From: Echinostoma caproni
Taxonomy: Eukaryota > Platyhelminthes > Trematoda > Plagiorchiida > Echinostomatidae
NCBI GenBank assembly: GCA_900618425.1
Contig: UZAN01039547.1
Span: 1 to 64,000 of the forward strand
Reading direction: 5' to 3'
DNA: 64,000 nt
Part shown: positions 1-14,500 of the stretch, in pieces
How positions within the stretch are numbered: the stretch's first letter is position 1
How the letters are laid out: each line of letters starts with the position of its first letter
Translations under genes and position numbers: made by a program
The notes under the pieces: model-generated
Databases searched by the model: none
Seen by the model: only the letters and a program-made list of their open reading frames with translations
What the model was told of the DNA's origin: nothing

Positions 1-3000
1 ATAATCAGTCAGTTTACTTTCGACCAGGCAGGGAGACTCGGATGACTATCTTTTAAACCATAATATAAAGCCGCACACCACTTCACGTCTTACATGCAGT
101 TTCCAGTTGACATGCCACCATCTGATTAGGCTGAATTTGTAATTCAAATGTGCCTCACAGTTATTTGTGATTAGTAGTTTGGGATAGTTTATAGTGATTT
201 GGACTGACCACCCTTCATATTCCCACTGAGTTCTAATGAGAGTGAACCTCCAGCTTACATTGTTCCCAAGTTTAAGGCTGACTGGGTAAACTAAAGAACG
301 CGTACAGATAAAATCTGCAGCATGGTTAGTTCAAAGCAATATCAATTCTCCCACACCACTACTCGGAAATAATTTTGAGATAGATGTAAACTGTGGGAAA
401 TTATTAGGACAAATTCTTCAAGGACGGTGAAGTTAGCATCGTGCTGACTAGCGTGTCGGACTAACGAGGTGAGCTGGTAAAAAAAGGTATCGTCCTATTC
501 GTCATTTCAAGTAACCTTCCTCGTTCATGGAAAAATGAACATTTGCAAAACCTAGCATGTCAGAAGGAACGCAAGAACGCGAGGGTAATTATATTTCCTG
601 AGACTTGACTACTTACTGACATTGTAAATTTCACTGTTCAACTCAATGTATTCCTTATTTCCCCAGGTGATCAAAGTTTTATTGTTGTAAACAGAGTGAG
701 CTCCAGCGACTTGGGCTTTTCAAGCGCCCATTATTTTTCAGTCCGGTAATGTTTCGAGTAGTTATACTTCAGTTGACTGCAAGTCACCGTTGTTCAGTCA
801 GTTCCGTCATAACATGGCAACTAATATGTACTCTTGCGCCTAACACCCTGGTTTTCGAAGTTGGTTCGTTTGTTGATTCCTTTTCCGATTTTTCTTTTCT
901 CGCTAGTTTCGACAACGCTTGCAGTTGTGAACATCTTTCCTGTTATCTTGTTTTTTTACTTTAGTTTCTGTTGTCCGGTTGAGACTTGATACGTTCGTTC
1001 TGACGAATTATCATCGCATCTGCTAAGGTGGCTACATCGTGGCAATGAAAAGGGTTTTGTAAATGATAGAGGCGTTGCTGAGGAACTTATATCAGTTTAA
1101 TTGAAAATTTAGCTCTTGGGTATCGATTGCATTTATTTTAAAACTAATCTGAGAAACATAATTTGTGTATGCAAGAAAATCTGTGAGAAATGTAATAGCT
1201 TCTTCCTGGAGTTAGGAAAGACTAATCGTCAATTTGCTAATTTTTCTATACACAACCTAATAATCTGTCTCACCTCCCCCCATCCTGTTGGATGTATGCG
1301 ATGAACAGATTGCAATACCTATACCTGAGTTGCTCAATGGTTTTTAGTTCACTAGATGTAAATTCGATTGCTAAAGGTTTTCCTGAATCACACCCATTGG
1401 TATGTGAGGATCTTCGAAATACCACTCAATTAGTTGCACATCAACACTGTGGAACAAAAGCAAGAAACAGCTGTCAATCCTGGCGTCCCCCTAATTTTCA
1501 TTTTTAAAGTTATGTTAGCCTGCATTGTTACACATTCACCGTATTTTTCCTCCCTGTTCTTCAGATCTAAAAGAGAAAGTCGTTATCTTTAATGCCAGCT
1601 TTATTGAAGTGTTTTCCCGTTGTTGCGGTATTCCGCATGCCATTGATTTTTATTGTGTACAGACGTTTCGGTGTTTGTGATCGACTCATCAACCATATAC
1701 TATCAGATGAAGAACACTATCTGGATTGCCAATAAGAATGAATGTGTCATTTCATGATAATAACAGTTGATGAAATTATATTGCCACATCTTAATTAATA
1801 GAAAATTTATCTTTGTGCAAATCCATCCTGTGGAATGCACATAGCCAGTTTCGATTTGACTTGTGGCATCATATATTTCCAACAGCAGACGGGTATCCCA
1901 TACACTGCTGGAACATAAACCACAGCAAGCAAATGATTTAGGGAAACCAATGTGTGATTCTTGATTGACAGGAGATTCCAACTCCATAAGAAACCAAAAT
2001 AGTCGAAAGTGTTTTTTGCTTCTAAGGTACAAATGGCTTTAAACGGTCGATGAAGTAATTAAATTACAGTGAGCATTAGGAAATTTCGTGGTAAACCATT
2101 TATCTGCACACAACGTGGACCACGTGGTTGTTGTATTCAACCGCATTCATCAGTCGACCGATCACTATTTAGAATAGCAGATGAAGTACAAACGAGGCGA
2201 GAAACTAAGGAAGATTTTATTCACAAATGGTGTCTCTTCTTTTATATATTGGAATAGGAAGTACATTCTGACTGAGTATTCTGAAACCATAATGGACAAT
2301 ACAACGAAGAAAGACTAATATCATATTGATATCATTATTATATTATATATTGGTATTAGTATCATTTATTATTAGTACGCAATGCCTGAGAAAATGTTAA
2401 GGCGCGCAGTTCAAATGTACACTTTCTATGACCGACCAAAAGACTGTTTTCCCTCTCTTCTGAAATAGACTTTAGAGGTATCTAATTGACAACACCTAAT
2501 TTAGAATCATCGCAACGATTCTTTGATACCTATTTGCCTTGAATACACTACATGAGCTGCTCGTGATAGTTGTGTTGCATAGCACCAACTCCCCATCCAT
2601 GATACGTAATCAAGCTTATTTAGTGAAGGTTATGGGCTTAGCAGCAGTCGGCCAATTTTTTCACCGTGTTTCAACGTTGGATGATGATGTTTTCACTATA
2701 ATGATAGAAATTTGTTACTTTTTGTGGACAAACTCTGTGAAGCATATTTGCAGTAAGTTTTGGGTTGGGATCCCAAACTTGCGAATTGTATCTTCCTTAT
2801 ATTCGCATAGCAACTTTTAATAGGTGAACTGATATTTCTTTAGATTCATTATAACTTGAAAAGTTTATATTATAGATATTCAGGGTTCATAAGATAGGTA
2901 TTTCTATGAATATTCTGTCCAAATGTATTCTTATCCTTGGCTTATTCCGTAGAGTGGCAAACCTATCTGTCTGGCACGAGCTCCCCGCCAGTCATGCCGA

Positions 3001-5460
3001 AAATATATATATATATGTAGTTCATCCTTTTGAAAAGCCAAAATATCCACTCTTATTTTGCCGTTGTTTTGGGACAGGTCTTAAGGGTTGAGGTTTTCTG
3101 TTAACTACGTAGACTCCACACTGTGTGACGGACAAAGAGTACGGCTATGCAAACAAATGCACAACAAAATGCACCTGTAGTTCAGGTGAAGTTTTTGATT
3201 TACTGTACAATTATGAGATGCAAAAAAACATATTGGTTATTTTAATGTAGATACGGTACAGAAATAAATGATTGTTAAACTTATAGTTGCCCAATCAAGC
3301 AAGATTTTATTTTGATCAAACGTTGCTTTTTGCATATTCTGAATCAAAATACTCCCCCAATTGTTATGACAAACATATTAGCTCCATTAGTTGAAAAAAG
3401 GACTTAATTTGTGATCCCATAGTTCTGGTGATTCTTTCAATACCCCTGTAGTCAAGGTGTCACGGAATACTTGTAACTGTTAACCGATCGATCAGTTATG
3501 TCAGTTAGGTGTACTACTCGATCAGTACATTTTTCTGAATAAGAGGAAAAGTGGAAGCATTTCTTGTGCATCCCACTGTGTATTTTTTGGCTTTTTTGTC
3601 TCTCTTATGATTTGGATGAAAGAATTGCTCGAATTACAGTGGGTTAGTAAAAATATACTGCATAAACATAGGATCATTAGACAGTTTCTGTATTACTACA
3701 CAGAGGAAACTGTTCAATTGCGGTGAAAATGAATCGGGTCACTGAAACTGAGTTTTTCTCCCCCTTGTAGTTTATAGACCCAAATATCGGAGTTTGCTTC
3801 AGCTTTTTAACGAGTATTTCAAAGAGGACATCACTGTAACCCGCTTTACGTTCTACGGTCTGTTGTTATTTTGCGTTATCGAAAACACATCTTTGGATGA
3901 CCGTCTAGTCACAATTTGTTGAAGGAACATTCAGGCAGGTTTGTTAACGCTAGTGAATTAATTCTTTCAATGAGGTCTTTGATGCTTACAGCATTACCAA
4001 AATCTCCAGAAAAAAAGTAATACTTGATTGAACTACCCACTAGCATTCATTAGACATTGCTCGGTCAAAACGACAGATCAATCATGTTTGAAATTACGAA
4101 GCGCTTACTTAACACATTTTCACAAAGATCGTCTTTTCTTTAAGCTACCAATATATTTCTATACAATGAACATCAAAGTAACTAACTGATATCATGTACC
4201 GCTACATTTATAATGTAAATTCGGTGATACACTCCATTATCTTCACATAGAAAAGGTTCTTAAATATATAGGGAATGGTTTCTTTAACCCAATACCTCGT
4301 CCACCGAATTTGTGGTCGATATGCGAAGATAATAACCCGTGCAGTTCGGTTAGTGGCAAACTGATTGATTCTAGTACGTCAGTTAATAAGGTGGACGAAT
4401 GCAAACACGTTGAAATTCACCGATGTGGTTCAACAGTTACAGTACATGCCATGGAAAGCATGAATTGCCTTCATTAACTGGATAAAACGCCGTCCAGACA
4501 CCTGTTCGGGGAAAAAATTCGAGATTATAATGAAATGAACATCTTGTTTTGCACCAGACATGGTCGGTTACCAGTCATTTTGTTCGAATCAGTATGCACT
4601 CGTCTGGATTAATTGAGAAATACTGTGCAATATTTAAATACGTTTTCATGGAAAATTATGCAAAAATTTACGTTTTTATAGAACAGAGAACATATTCAAG
4701 TCAATGAGTCACGCGTTTCTCTTTTATTTGTTGCAAGCAAGCACATTTCATGAATAGCGACCATTATATCATCTTCATTATTTCACAAATGATATGTATC
4801 CGCTAGTGTAGTAAACGTTTTCGATGTACGCTATTTTAATGTCTCCGCTTTCGCTTTCCATAAGAAAACCATAAATACAGCTTGAAAACATTTCTTTGAA
4901 GAACAAAATTCGAACCCGTAGAATCTAAGGATTCGAGTAAAATTAACTTTAAACTTAAATTTTATTTGATCTCAATTGTTCCCCATAATTTTGTGAAATA
5001 ACTATACACTAAAAATCCAGGTTAAGATACCATGAAGACAGTTTATTCCTGGTACTAAATGCCAGCCTCATGCAAACTTTGTATAACCTCAAGTTTTTAC
5101 CGATTGATACGGGTTTGAAGTATTTCTGAAATTTAGAAAATCAAGAGGATTTGATTAAATATGTGATAAGTAAATATATCGGTTAATTTTGATTTCTCCT
5201 GGGTGTGCTCGGTGCACCGCCCATGGAACTGTGTTTGTGAATCACCAGATTTCAGTGATTATCAGATGTAAAACTACACATTTTTTTCTTACTTGCTTTT
5301 GTGTTCTCTGGATTGTATTTGTAAGTTAGGCTCTCCATTCTGAAGAATAAACTTAAACGAACAACTAAGTGTTTCCCTAGTATGTCTCATTTTCTCCCAT
5401 CATTCCTAATCGCTATATTACTTTTTTTTCTCTGGCATCTGTGTATGTATTCGTATTCAG
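1..5460 (+). other. Upstream region, probably 5' intron(s) of PLCL
   Basis: Exon A begins in mid-protein, so this stretch should lie inside the gene. Two weak candidate EF-hand exons, 2070-2226 and 3771-3835, are discussed as a finding and are not annotated as coding. A TA-rich stretch with imperfect symmetry lies at 2320-2375. No promoter or start codon could be supported. Confidence 0.6.
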
Positions 5461-5554
5461 CGTGGTGGAGTGACTGTGGAACAATGCGAGAAATTGATCA
5501 GCACGTATGAACCATCGGCGGAAAACCGAGATTTGGGATTCATGGGTATAGATG
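5461..5554 (+). CDS. PLCL: PLCL exon A: end of EF-hand region
   Basis: This exon encodes residues 1-31 and the first base of Gly32. It opens with RGGVTVEQCEKLISTYEPSA. The ISTYEPSA...GFMGIDG pattern is the end of the EF-hand region just before the X box in PLC proteins, where KYEPS and LxIDGF are conserved. The acceptor is a pyrimidine-rich stretch ending TTCGTATTCAG and the donor is a perfect GTAAGT. The exon enters in phase 0 and leaves in phase 1. It is the first exon I can place with confidence, so the true gene starts further 5'. Confidence 0.9.
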
Positions 5555-8500
5555 GTAAGTGGGTTGATCCAAATCTATGAAGGCTCTCGTGTGAATTATT
5601 TTTTTTTCATTTCAAAGTGCAAATCCATGAGCAAGTGCAAAAGACCACAGTTCATTCAACGCATTTTGGCCAAACGGATGATAGTGGTTAAGAACAATGC
5701 AGACGCTTAGTCACTACTTTTGAAGTACACGTTTTTCGAAAATATGCAAGATATTCTTCATAAACATAAGCTATTATTTATCTTGAAAGTGTTTTGCACT
5801 TTAAATTATCCTAGTTTCTTACGCCTTTCATTTAACCAAAGTGTTTCCAGTTAGTTGGATATGAGCTTTTTACACTTTTTCCCTTGGTAGTTTGGTTTGT
5901 TTTCAAACATAGATTTAAACTTCTGTAAAATCATGATTCTCCGAATTATTATAAATGGTTTTGGAATTAATTTACACTAGAATTCAAAATCTTCCAGTGC
6001 TTCAATTTGCATTCGGTTTCTAAGTTGCAAGACGAACCATGGTTCTCAATGGTGTCATTTATAATATACTATATTATATGTATATATGTATACCGTGTTT
6101 GTTTAACTAAGTTTATATTTACAGGAGACCTCAAAACTGTTGTGTTGCCCTGCTCTAAGTACTGTTTATCCTACAGTAAATACAATCACTGTAAATTGGG
6201 ATTTTGCCTTACATTTATTCTACTTTATGTTTATTTGAAAATAAAAGACCCCAGTTATATTCAGTGAATGACAAACACTTTCATTGCTATTTGTGCAGGT
6301 TTTACCGCACTCTTGCTCTCGCAAGAATGTGATGTTTTCGATGCAACGCATTTGCAAGTGTGTCAAGACATGTCACAGCCCATCACACACTACTATCTGG
6401 CAGCTTCACATAAAACGTAAGACTGTTTACTTTATTCCATTTTACGTTTCATTGTTTGTTTTGCACACTGCTATCAGACGATGTCGGGGATGACACACAA
6501 CCATTCTGTTTTTGATGGGAACGGTATTAGGTGAAAAATACAAAATCACAATGTGCACGGGAATAAATTTAGTTTGAAGTTGATTATTGTGTTTTTTCAT
6601 TGCATGAACTTAGGTGGTGTGTGCGTCATGATGACTTGTCCTATTTTGTTTCACCGGTCGTTTTATAACTGACAAACGGGTTACGTTTATAGTAGGGAGT
6701 CGCAAAGATTTTCAACATACATATGTGCGGCACAAAGATTAAGAGTTATTGGGTTTTGAATTGCTTAGTAAAACCTAACTGCAAATAGAGGGAGACAAAA
6801 TATCACACCGCAATGACAATCTATGTCAATAAGGTAGTCCGGTGCAAACTTTAATAATCTTAATCAGCGATACTCCAGATTTTGATAACACCAGTGCATT
6901 TAAAATGTACCATATATGAAATGCAACAAAAATTCAAAAGTTATTTTTTAATTACTCCATGATTTTCTGATGATGTGCAAGGAGTATCCATTGAACAACA
7001 TATGCATGTGAGATTCAACAGAACAAACAAATTAGAGGGAAAAGATTTTTCGATTTATGTTTTATTAATAGCTAACAGTTTATAATTGTGTTAATCCATA
7101 TGCGACCGTTTGTTCCATTAATATTGATCTTCAGTATCCGTAGACGTCACTCTTCAACACCCCCAGTTATCCATTACTGATATCCCCAGTACTATGTGGT
7201 TCAGTGAACAGATTCTGAAATCAAGTTTAAGATATAACACAATGAAATATTTAACCTTGCTAACGGTTGTTCCCCTGGCAACGGAATCAGAAGACTTCTT
7301 TTAAGTCTCTTTGGGGGCAGGAGATAGTGTGAAATGTTTTAACTAACAGAATCTCAAAACACATCACAAGCCGTTCGGTTTATATCTCTATCAAAATTGT
7401 TTTGTTAATAATGTCCCCAAGTAATCTAAAGGTTTTACTGGATTCGTTCAAATTAAAAATAATATAAAATCAACAGTTTGCTTTTTGTTTGTGAAGGGGA
7501 AAAAGGATATATTGTGAAAGTAATGCGAACAGCAGCCTTTCAGTTCAAAACCATAGTAAACGGTAACAGAACCAGCATGGGGATGGTTCCGTTTTATGAA
7601 TCTTAAATGTTAGTCAACTGTAAACAATGAAAAATTTGTGACTTGTCTGTTGTTGGTCTTCATAAACCTATTTCTTATTACTGAATAAAAATAGTAGTAG
7701 ATTTTGTATTTAGTTTTATTTTATGAAAACTGGCTTTGTAAGTTCTGACGACAAAGCTTGACATGTATTTCACGATATGGTGACGTTCTCCACAGTTCTG
7801 TTGTCGACAAGAGATATATAACGTCAAATGATTCCTTTATGTGATTTGATAAATGAATATTCATCAGCCAAATGACTACTACTCATGAAACAAGAGGCGA
7901 TTAATTACAAATAAAATACCAGCAAATATGCAATTACATCAACAGAAAAATGTAGGATAACTCTAATAAAATAATAGGGGTCTCTCAAGAATAAACGTGT
8001 ACCTAGCTAAGAATTAGTGAATTCAAAAATGTCAGGTTGAATAAGAAACACCGATAAGCTGTTAATCCTCTATGCGTGCGTAAATGTTTCAAAAAAGAAA
8101 GTGAAGGAGGAAGGCATGAGTTGGAATGAGACTTCCCACGGTCACTACGTAAACCGTGAGAACAGTCACTTCAAATTGTAATAGACGACGTTTTTAAAAT
8201 CTAAGCGATGATGGGTTAAGTGGAGATCTAGAAATATCCTACGAAGCACTAAACTGTATATTAAATAAAGTTGAAGCGACCCAGCGATCAGCATAGGTTC
8301 TTCACAGCAAAGGCATAATACGAAACCGCGGAAGTCAGTAGACAAAACTGCGTGATAGCACAAAACAACGTTAGGTGACTTTCCGATTTAAAAAGGTGAT
8401 TCACCGCGTAAATCAAAAAGCTCACGTATGCTTCAGAACATGTTTTCGATATGATCGGACCATACTTAAAGTCATAAAGAATGATTACATCAAAATTTAT

Positions 8501-11500
8501 TCCAGAAAACCTTTTTATATTTGTTGTTGAATACCGATATGAAAACACGTTTGATATTACCGTAGCAAGATGGCATGTAAAAACCCGAAATGATTATTTG
8601 GAACACCCTAAGCCGAGAATAACATCATTTACTGATACAAATGACTTCTAGGAGTAATAAACATAGTTGAGACAAATGTCAACGTACAGTATACTTACAT
8701 CCAATATGAGGCCTGTATACACGCTCTTATGCTGGGCCATGGTGCAGATAAGCTGTGTTGCAAAGTGTCAACTTTCATAGACAGGGATGATACTTCGGCA
8801 GAAATTTTATTGTAGGAGGTTCATCCTTGACAAATAAAGGGTTTCATTTAATATTTCATTGTCTGTACTTTTGAGGAACATGTCGTATTCCAACAATCAT
8901 AAGCGAACAGCTTTACTTATCAAGATACTATCCGATAAACTGAAGATGGTACCCCATACATTTCAGACACTTAGAAAATGGATGAAAGTAAACTGACACA
9001 GTTTGATAACACTGGATTTCATGGGTAGAACCTTAGGCAGGAGCTTTTTGCACACCTGAAAAAACAGGAAACTGGGTAAACATTTTCCGAAGCAACAATT
9101 GTACAGGCTAAATTCCAGCGGTTTTGAAAAGGTTGCTGTGAAAAAATTCATTGAACAATTTTCATAGGTTACAGACGACGGGGTGATACATGACCAAAGG
9201 TTATTAGGAGAAACACTGTTGGACCTTTTCAACTCCTTTGTGTGAAAACTAATGTAAGGAGCAAGTTGATTGATCAGACTCAGATTGCGTTCAACGGAAA
9301 TGACTTACAATTGAGGCCCGGAGTTAATACAGCATCGATTCTATCTCTGCATCTACAGCGCTTGTAGAGGTAGGACAATCTACAGCCCGAAACTCCCCTG
9401 AATAGTTCTCATATCGCACGGAAGCTTGTGATTTTCAGCCCTGTGCTCTTCGGGTCTGAACATTGCACGAGGAAATGGTGATCATAACTTCTAGTCAAGA
9501 GACCACATTTGTTTTAATTATTCTCGTGTAGGAAAACCTAAAGAAGCGGCATGATAGCATTTCCCCAACAAGGAAATGTACATTTAATCAGGTATGCATT
9601 GTCAAGGTGCGCAGTGAATCGAATGAAAAATTGATTATGGTGGTATAACCCAAGGTGGTTTGGAAACTGGTATCGATATCCATAAAATCATCCAAACGTT
9701 TTACAGTAATTGTAACAATAAAGACAGAATGTTATTATCACTAATGCCGAAAACATAAAGGAAATGCTTCGTTTTCAAAGAGCAACTTTCTAGTACGCTT
9801 GATGTTTTATCGAATTGCAAAATAGTCCATGATTTTTCCTTAGCTTCATGCCTCATTATTATATCAAAGCAGATAGCATTTTCTTATTTGTAAACTTCGT
9901 TGACGATCGTGAGTGATAAGGTCACCTTGATGACAAGCATCAGGATTCATATGCTAGTTACCCCAACAACCAAAATCAAAGTTTCTACAGAAGGAAACAG
10001 AAAACTTCACCATGAAATAATATTGTTATGTAGCAAAATTAGCCGTATGTGACAAAAAGGATATCGCGGTTAATATATATATATATATATATATATACAA
10101 CGACCAATTCCAAAAAGCGGTCCTTCCAACTCATATATTGGAGAGTGACGAACATTGTATAACTTCCTTCTGCTAAAAGCATAGCCGAAGAGAATTAAAA
10201 GCCTCTTGATTAGTATAACTAGGTTTATGCATTCAAACCTGGTTACTGGTTAGAGAATGGTTTGAACACACACTAAGAACGAATTGCAAAACACATTATG
10301 GTCAAAAAAGACTGTTGTTGAGAGCGAAATTTATAATTTATTCATTCATTTCGTTGTGGTTGTCATTACCCATGCTGCGTCCTGGTGAATTACAGCGCAG
10401 TATGTGCATTTGTGACTGAACATGTTATCCATGTCACATATCAATCATAAAATGCCGCGTGACACATATTCTTCGTGTTTACTTGTGACGTTAATCACGT
10501 GTATCCATGATTCTGAAGAACCATATCAAGTTCTGTTGAGCACTATTGCTGTTTAACAGTTGGTGACATTTGCCACATCAATCTGAATAAAACCACTTTT
10601 ACAGGTTTAAGTACAGCAGATAATTGGCGATCATGTTAGAACCGCCTAATATAAGAGTTTCAGAGGCCTGAAAACGAAAAACAGAACGTTAATCCCATCG
10701 GTGCAATTTATAACGAATTAAATGCAAAGCCATTAACGAAAAAGAAACCTCCGCTACCGGGTGATGCGGTCAGCGGAGAACTAACCTTTGTGGCTTTTTT
10801 TCTCAAGAAAACTCGTTTTTCCTCACGCCGATCGCCTAAAACCTTTTTCCAGGAATTAGTCTTTATTTGTTGTGTTGTTGTTTATCATTAGAAGCTGCAA
10901 AGTAAACATTCAAACGTGACATTTTCTCATTTACAGCGAAATCTGATGCTGATAGATAATCACGTATTGAGATGAAATAAATGAAGTGAAACATATCGAT
11001 TTGTTGATGTAGATTTATAATGTGGTACGAAAACCACTCTACTGATAATTGTTATTCTACTCAAGGCATATGTTTAACTCTGCAGAACATACAACGCATG
11101 TGACAATTTTCAGAGGAAATATTTTTCATCACCAGCAGTTCGTTAGCAAGAAATACAGATGAAATTGATTGTTATTTCGCATCAGTGAATCTCAAACTTC
11201 TTTTAATTTCTGCATGACAACTTCTTATGTTTGTTTTTTCCCCAAGTTTCGTTCTAAGCAACAACAATTCTTGTTCCAATTTGAACAAAATACAACTTCA
11301 ATTATTCTTTTTGAAACCAACAATTCAGTGAATCAATTCGATTTTACATAAAACGTTTTTTTGATTTATTTCCAAATTTTACCGCAACGCGCTCACTCAT
11401 CCTGATTGTCTTATAAAGTGCTATCAGTACCAGGTTCGGTTGTTTAATTTTTCATGGCATTTGAGGGAAAATTTTGAGGGAGAGTAATTACGTCGAACCA

Positions 11501-14500
11501 GAGCCTAATTTCACCAATGAAACGGCCACTGATCACAATAAGCCCTATGTCATGAAAACCCTGAGGTACAATTCCCGTACTGTTCGTGCCCGCTCCACAT
11601 TTGAAGTACATAATGCAGTCTGACTTCGGATGCAGAACAATATAATGCTGACTATTGGTTTCTGCCGATCGACCAATCGCAGCTTATTGAATGTTATAGA
11701 ACAAAGTAGGTTAGCATGGAGTTCTGCTTTGCATAACAATATTCCTTCATTGTCCCTAAATCGGTTCCAACATTAGGCACGATGATGTGACAAGTTTCAC
11801 TTAACGGATTCAATGACAATACTGTTTTCGCGTGGGCTATCTTTGCCGAATTTCCGATAATTTTTCATCTGTCAGTTCCTGATGAATTTAAGTGTTACAT
11901 ATGGGGATAAATTCAGCATTTATCCAGTGCGCTTCTCACGACTAACCGTTTCCAATGCTCAATTCGGTTGTATCCGTCCCGTGCAATCTTCCACTGATAT
12001 AGTAAAACACTGGAATTCATAGGACAGTATTCGGAAAAAGCAATTTGTGTTCATCAAATTTATATTTGAAAACCTGTTGTATTTCACGTCTTTGATGTTT
12101 GAAAGTGATTTAGAACACCTGCGTTATATGAATTTCAGGAATTGGGATATTTGGAGTCTGTTGATTGGACCCTCTCCATTGCATCCATTTCTCTGCATTT
12201 AATGATCGCTTCAATTTTTTAGAGTACTTCAAAGGCAATAGTGAAATCAATGAACGGAAGTAAATTTTGGAAAAAAAGCAAAACAGTGCAACTCAATCTT
12301 TTCAAAAATTAAAAGGAATTTCTATTGAGAATCAACGTTTTTACTAAGATTCAATTCACACTACTAAGGAAATGAAATACGAGTTTAACCGAATGATAAT
12401 CTTTCGCAGGCTCAACTCTCCTCGGTGTTCTTGGATTTTTATTTTCAATAAATATATTATCATACTATGCATATATTTATATGTTAAATTAAATAAAACG
12501 TTTTTCCACAATCCAACTTCACTTTAGTTAACCTATTTCATCACACGCTTTTGACGTTAATGTAAGTTCTCGTTATGAGATGTTTAACCGACACACGCAA
12601 ATAAAGCCGGTATGTTTCCTGATCTGTTTTTAGGTTCCTCTTAGAAGATCAACTTACTGGCCCGTGTAGTGTGGAGGGTTATCAACGAGCACTTTTATCC
12701 GGGTGTCGCTACGTCGAAAGTGAGTTAAACTGGTATTGTGAAATGCCATGCCTAATTTGTTGACACCATTTTGTATTTCGCATTTCTAGTAAAAATATGT
12801 AAATAAGTTTTTCAATTCCATTTTGAGAAAATAGGATAAAAAAATGTGGCTTTGCCTAGCAGGGCCTTATGTGTTTCGCCACTCCAAGCCTCGAGACTTA
12901 GGTTACCGGTTTCCGTGAATGAGAAGCAGGTCTTCGTGACTATGGGTTTCGCTCCGTCTGCTGTTCCCCACACAAATGTGTGTAATAAAAAAGGCCGACC
13001 GCATTGTTTAACGAGTGGTCAGTTGATGTTTATCTCCAGATACATCCGCGCACTGCCAACTTTAAACATTCATTAAACAGTCTATCATTCAAAATCGACC
13101 AAGGAGTTAAATCGCTTCTAGGCAGCCATTTTTATTTCACTAACGAAACCGTCCAGGAAAACACCATATTTAGACCCAATCATTAGGTATCCACTACCTT
13201 GAGTGGATGTGGTGGACGTAGAATGTTTGAAAGCCACTGCCACAAACCTCGTAGAAATGTTCAGATTTTCCACGTTCTTTTCTATATTAACAACTCATTT
13301 AATACTAGATTCTAATGTGGTGTCCGGCTGTAAATCGTACTGTTAATGTCCGGGTAAACTTTCTCAAGAGAATCTCATATGAATTCATCTAACTACTCTT
13401 ATGAGCTATCATTGGCTCAGATGCGACTTGCTTTTAGTTGTCTCCAGAATGTAGAAATTTTCCACTTCAGTGTTCTCTTGCACTGCGCATCCCTAAGATC
13501 TGTGTCGTTAGGTCGTCTTAGAATGTGAGGCTATTGTTTTGTTATTCACTAAGAAGCCTTTATATCCTACTGGTATTTCAAGACCGATTAGAGACAGTGA
13601 TGAGCCGCTTAAGATGCTGCAAATCCGATCGTACTGTAAACAACAATACACATTTTCACGCCACCAACAAAGGAACCCCTGGCCCACTGTCCACCAGATC
13701 TCAAGTGATATACCGATTCGAATATGTTGGAGGATCGTTTAACTTTGGTATATTGGACATGTATCTGATCCCACTGATCAAATGACATCCCCATTTTGGG
13801 TTTGAGGCTGGTTGATTAAGTTGAATGATCATTTTATGTAGTATCAAATGATCATTCTCCAGTTTTATCCCTGTGTATCTGATTGACGTTCAAAGATAAA
13901 ATGACGCGCATAAAATGAACCCCCAAGTCCAGAAAAATAGAACACAAGTTCAGTAATTTATGTGTACCAAGATTCGCACAAACAGGCAATATGTACAACA
14001 TACTTCAAGTTGTGAGCTATCCGGTACAGAAACCATGTTGTGTAAGACAAAACGGAACGAGATACCGCGTTATGCAATTACATGCAACACCAAAGGAAAC
14101 CGACTATTTAATGGAGGTGAACCGACCAATCTCAGGTACTCAGTCCCGGAGGGTGTTGTGTTTTGGAAATATGGTTAGGAACTCGTCAATGGATAGGAGA
14201 TAAACAAGAACGAACAGAGCTAACGGATGTCGNAAACGGGAGTTCACAAAAAAGGGAGATATCAGTACGGCACAATGTGACATAAGCTCGATGAGAAATC
14301 AGTCAAGTTTAGTTATATTGAGACAGGGTGGGGAACCAAGGTCACAAGTGCCGACATGAAACAGATTTGGTTGTATCAATATATCGCCCAAATGCATCAT
14401 ACTGTGAAGATCAATGTTGTCCTCAAGATGTTGAATACGGCGAGGGTGAGGCACAAATACTAACAGAGCAACAAGCTCGCAAAGATGGGTTGTGCTACAT

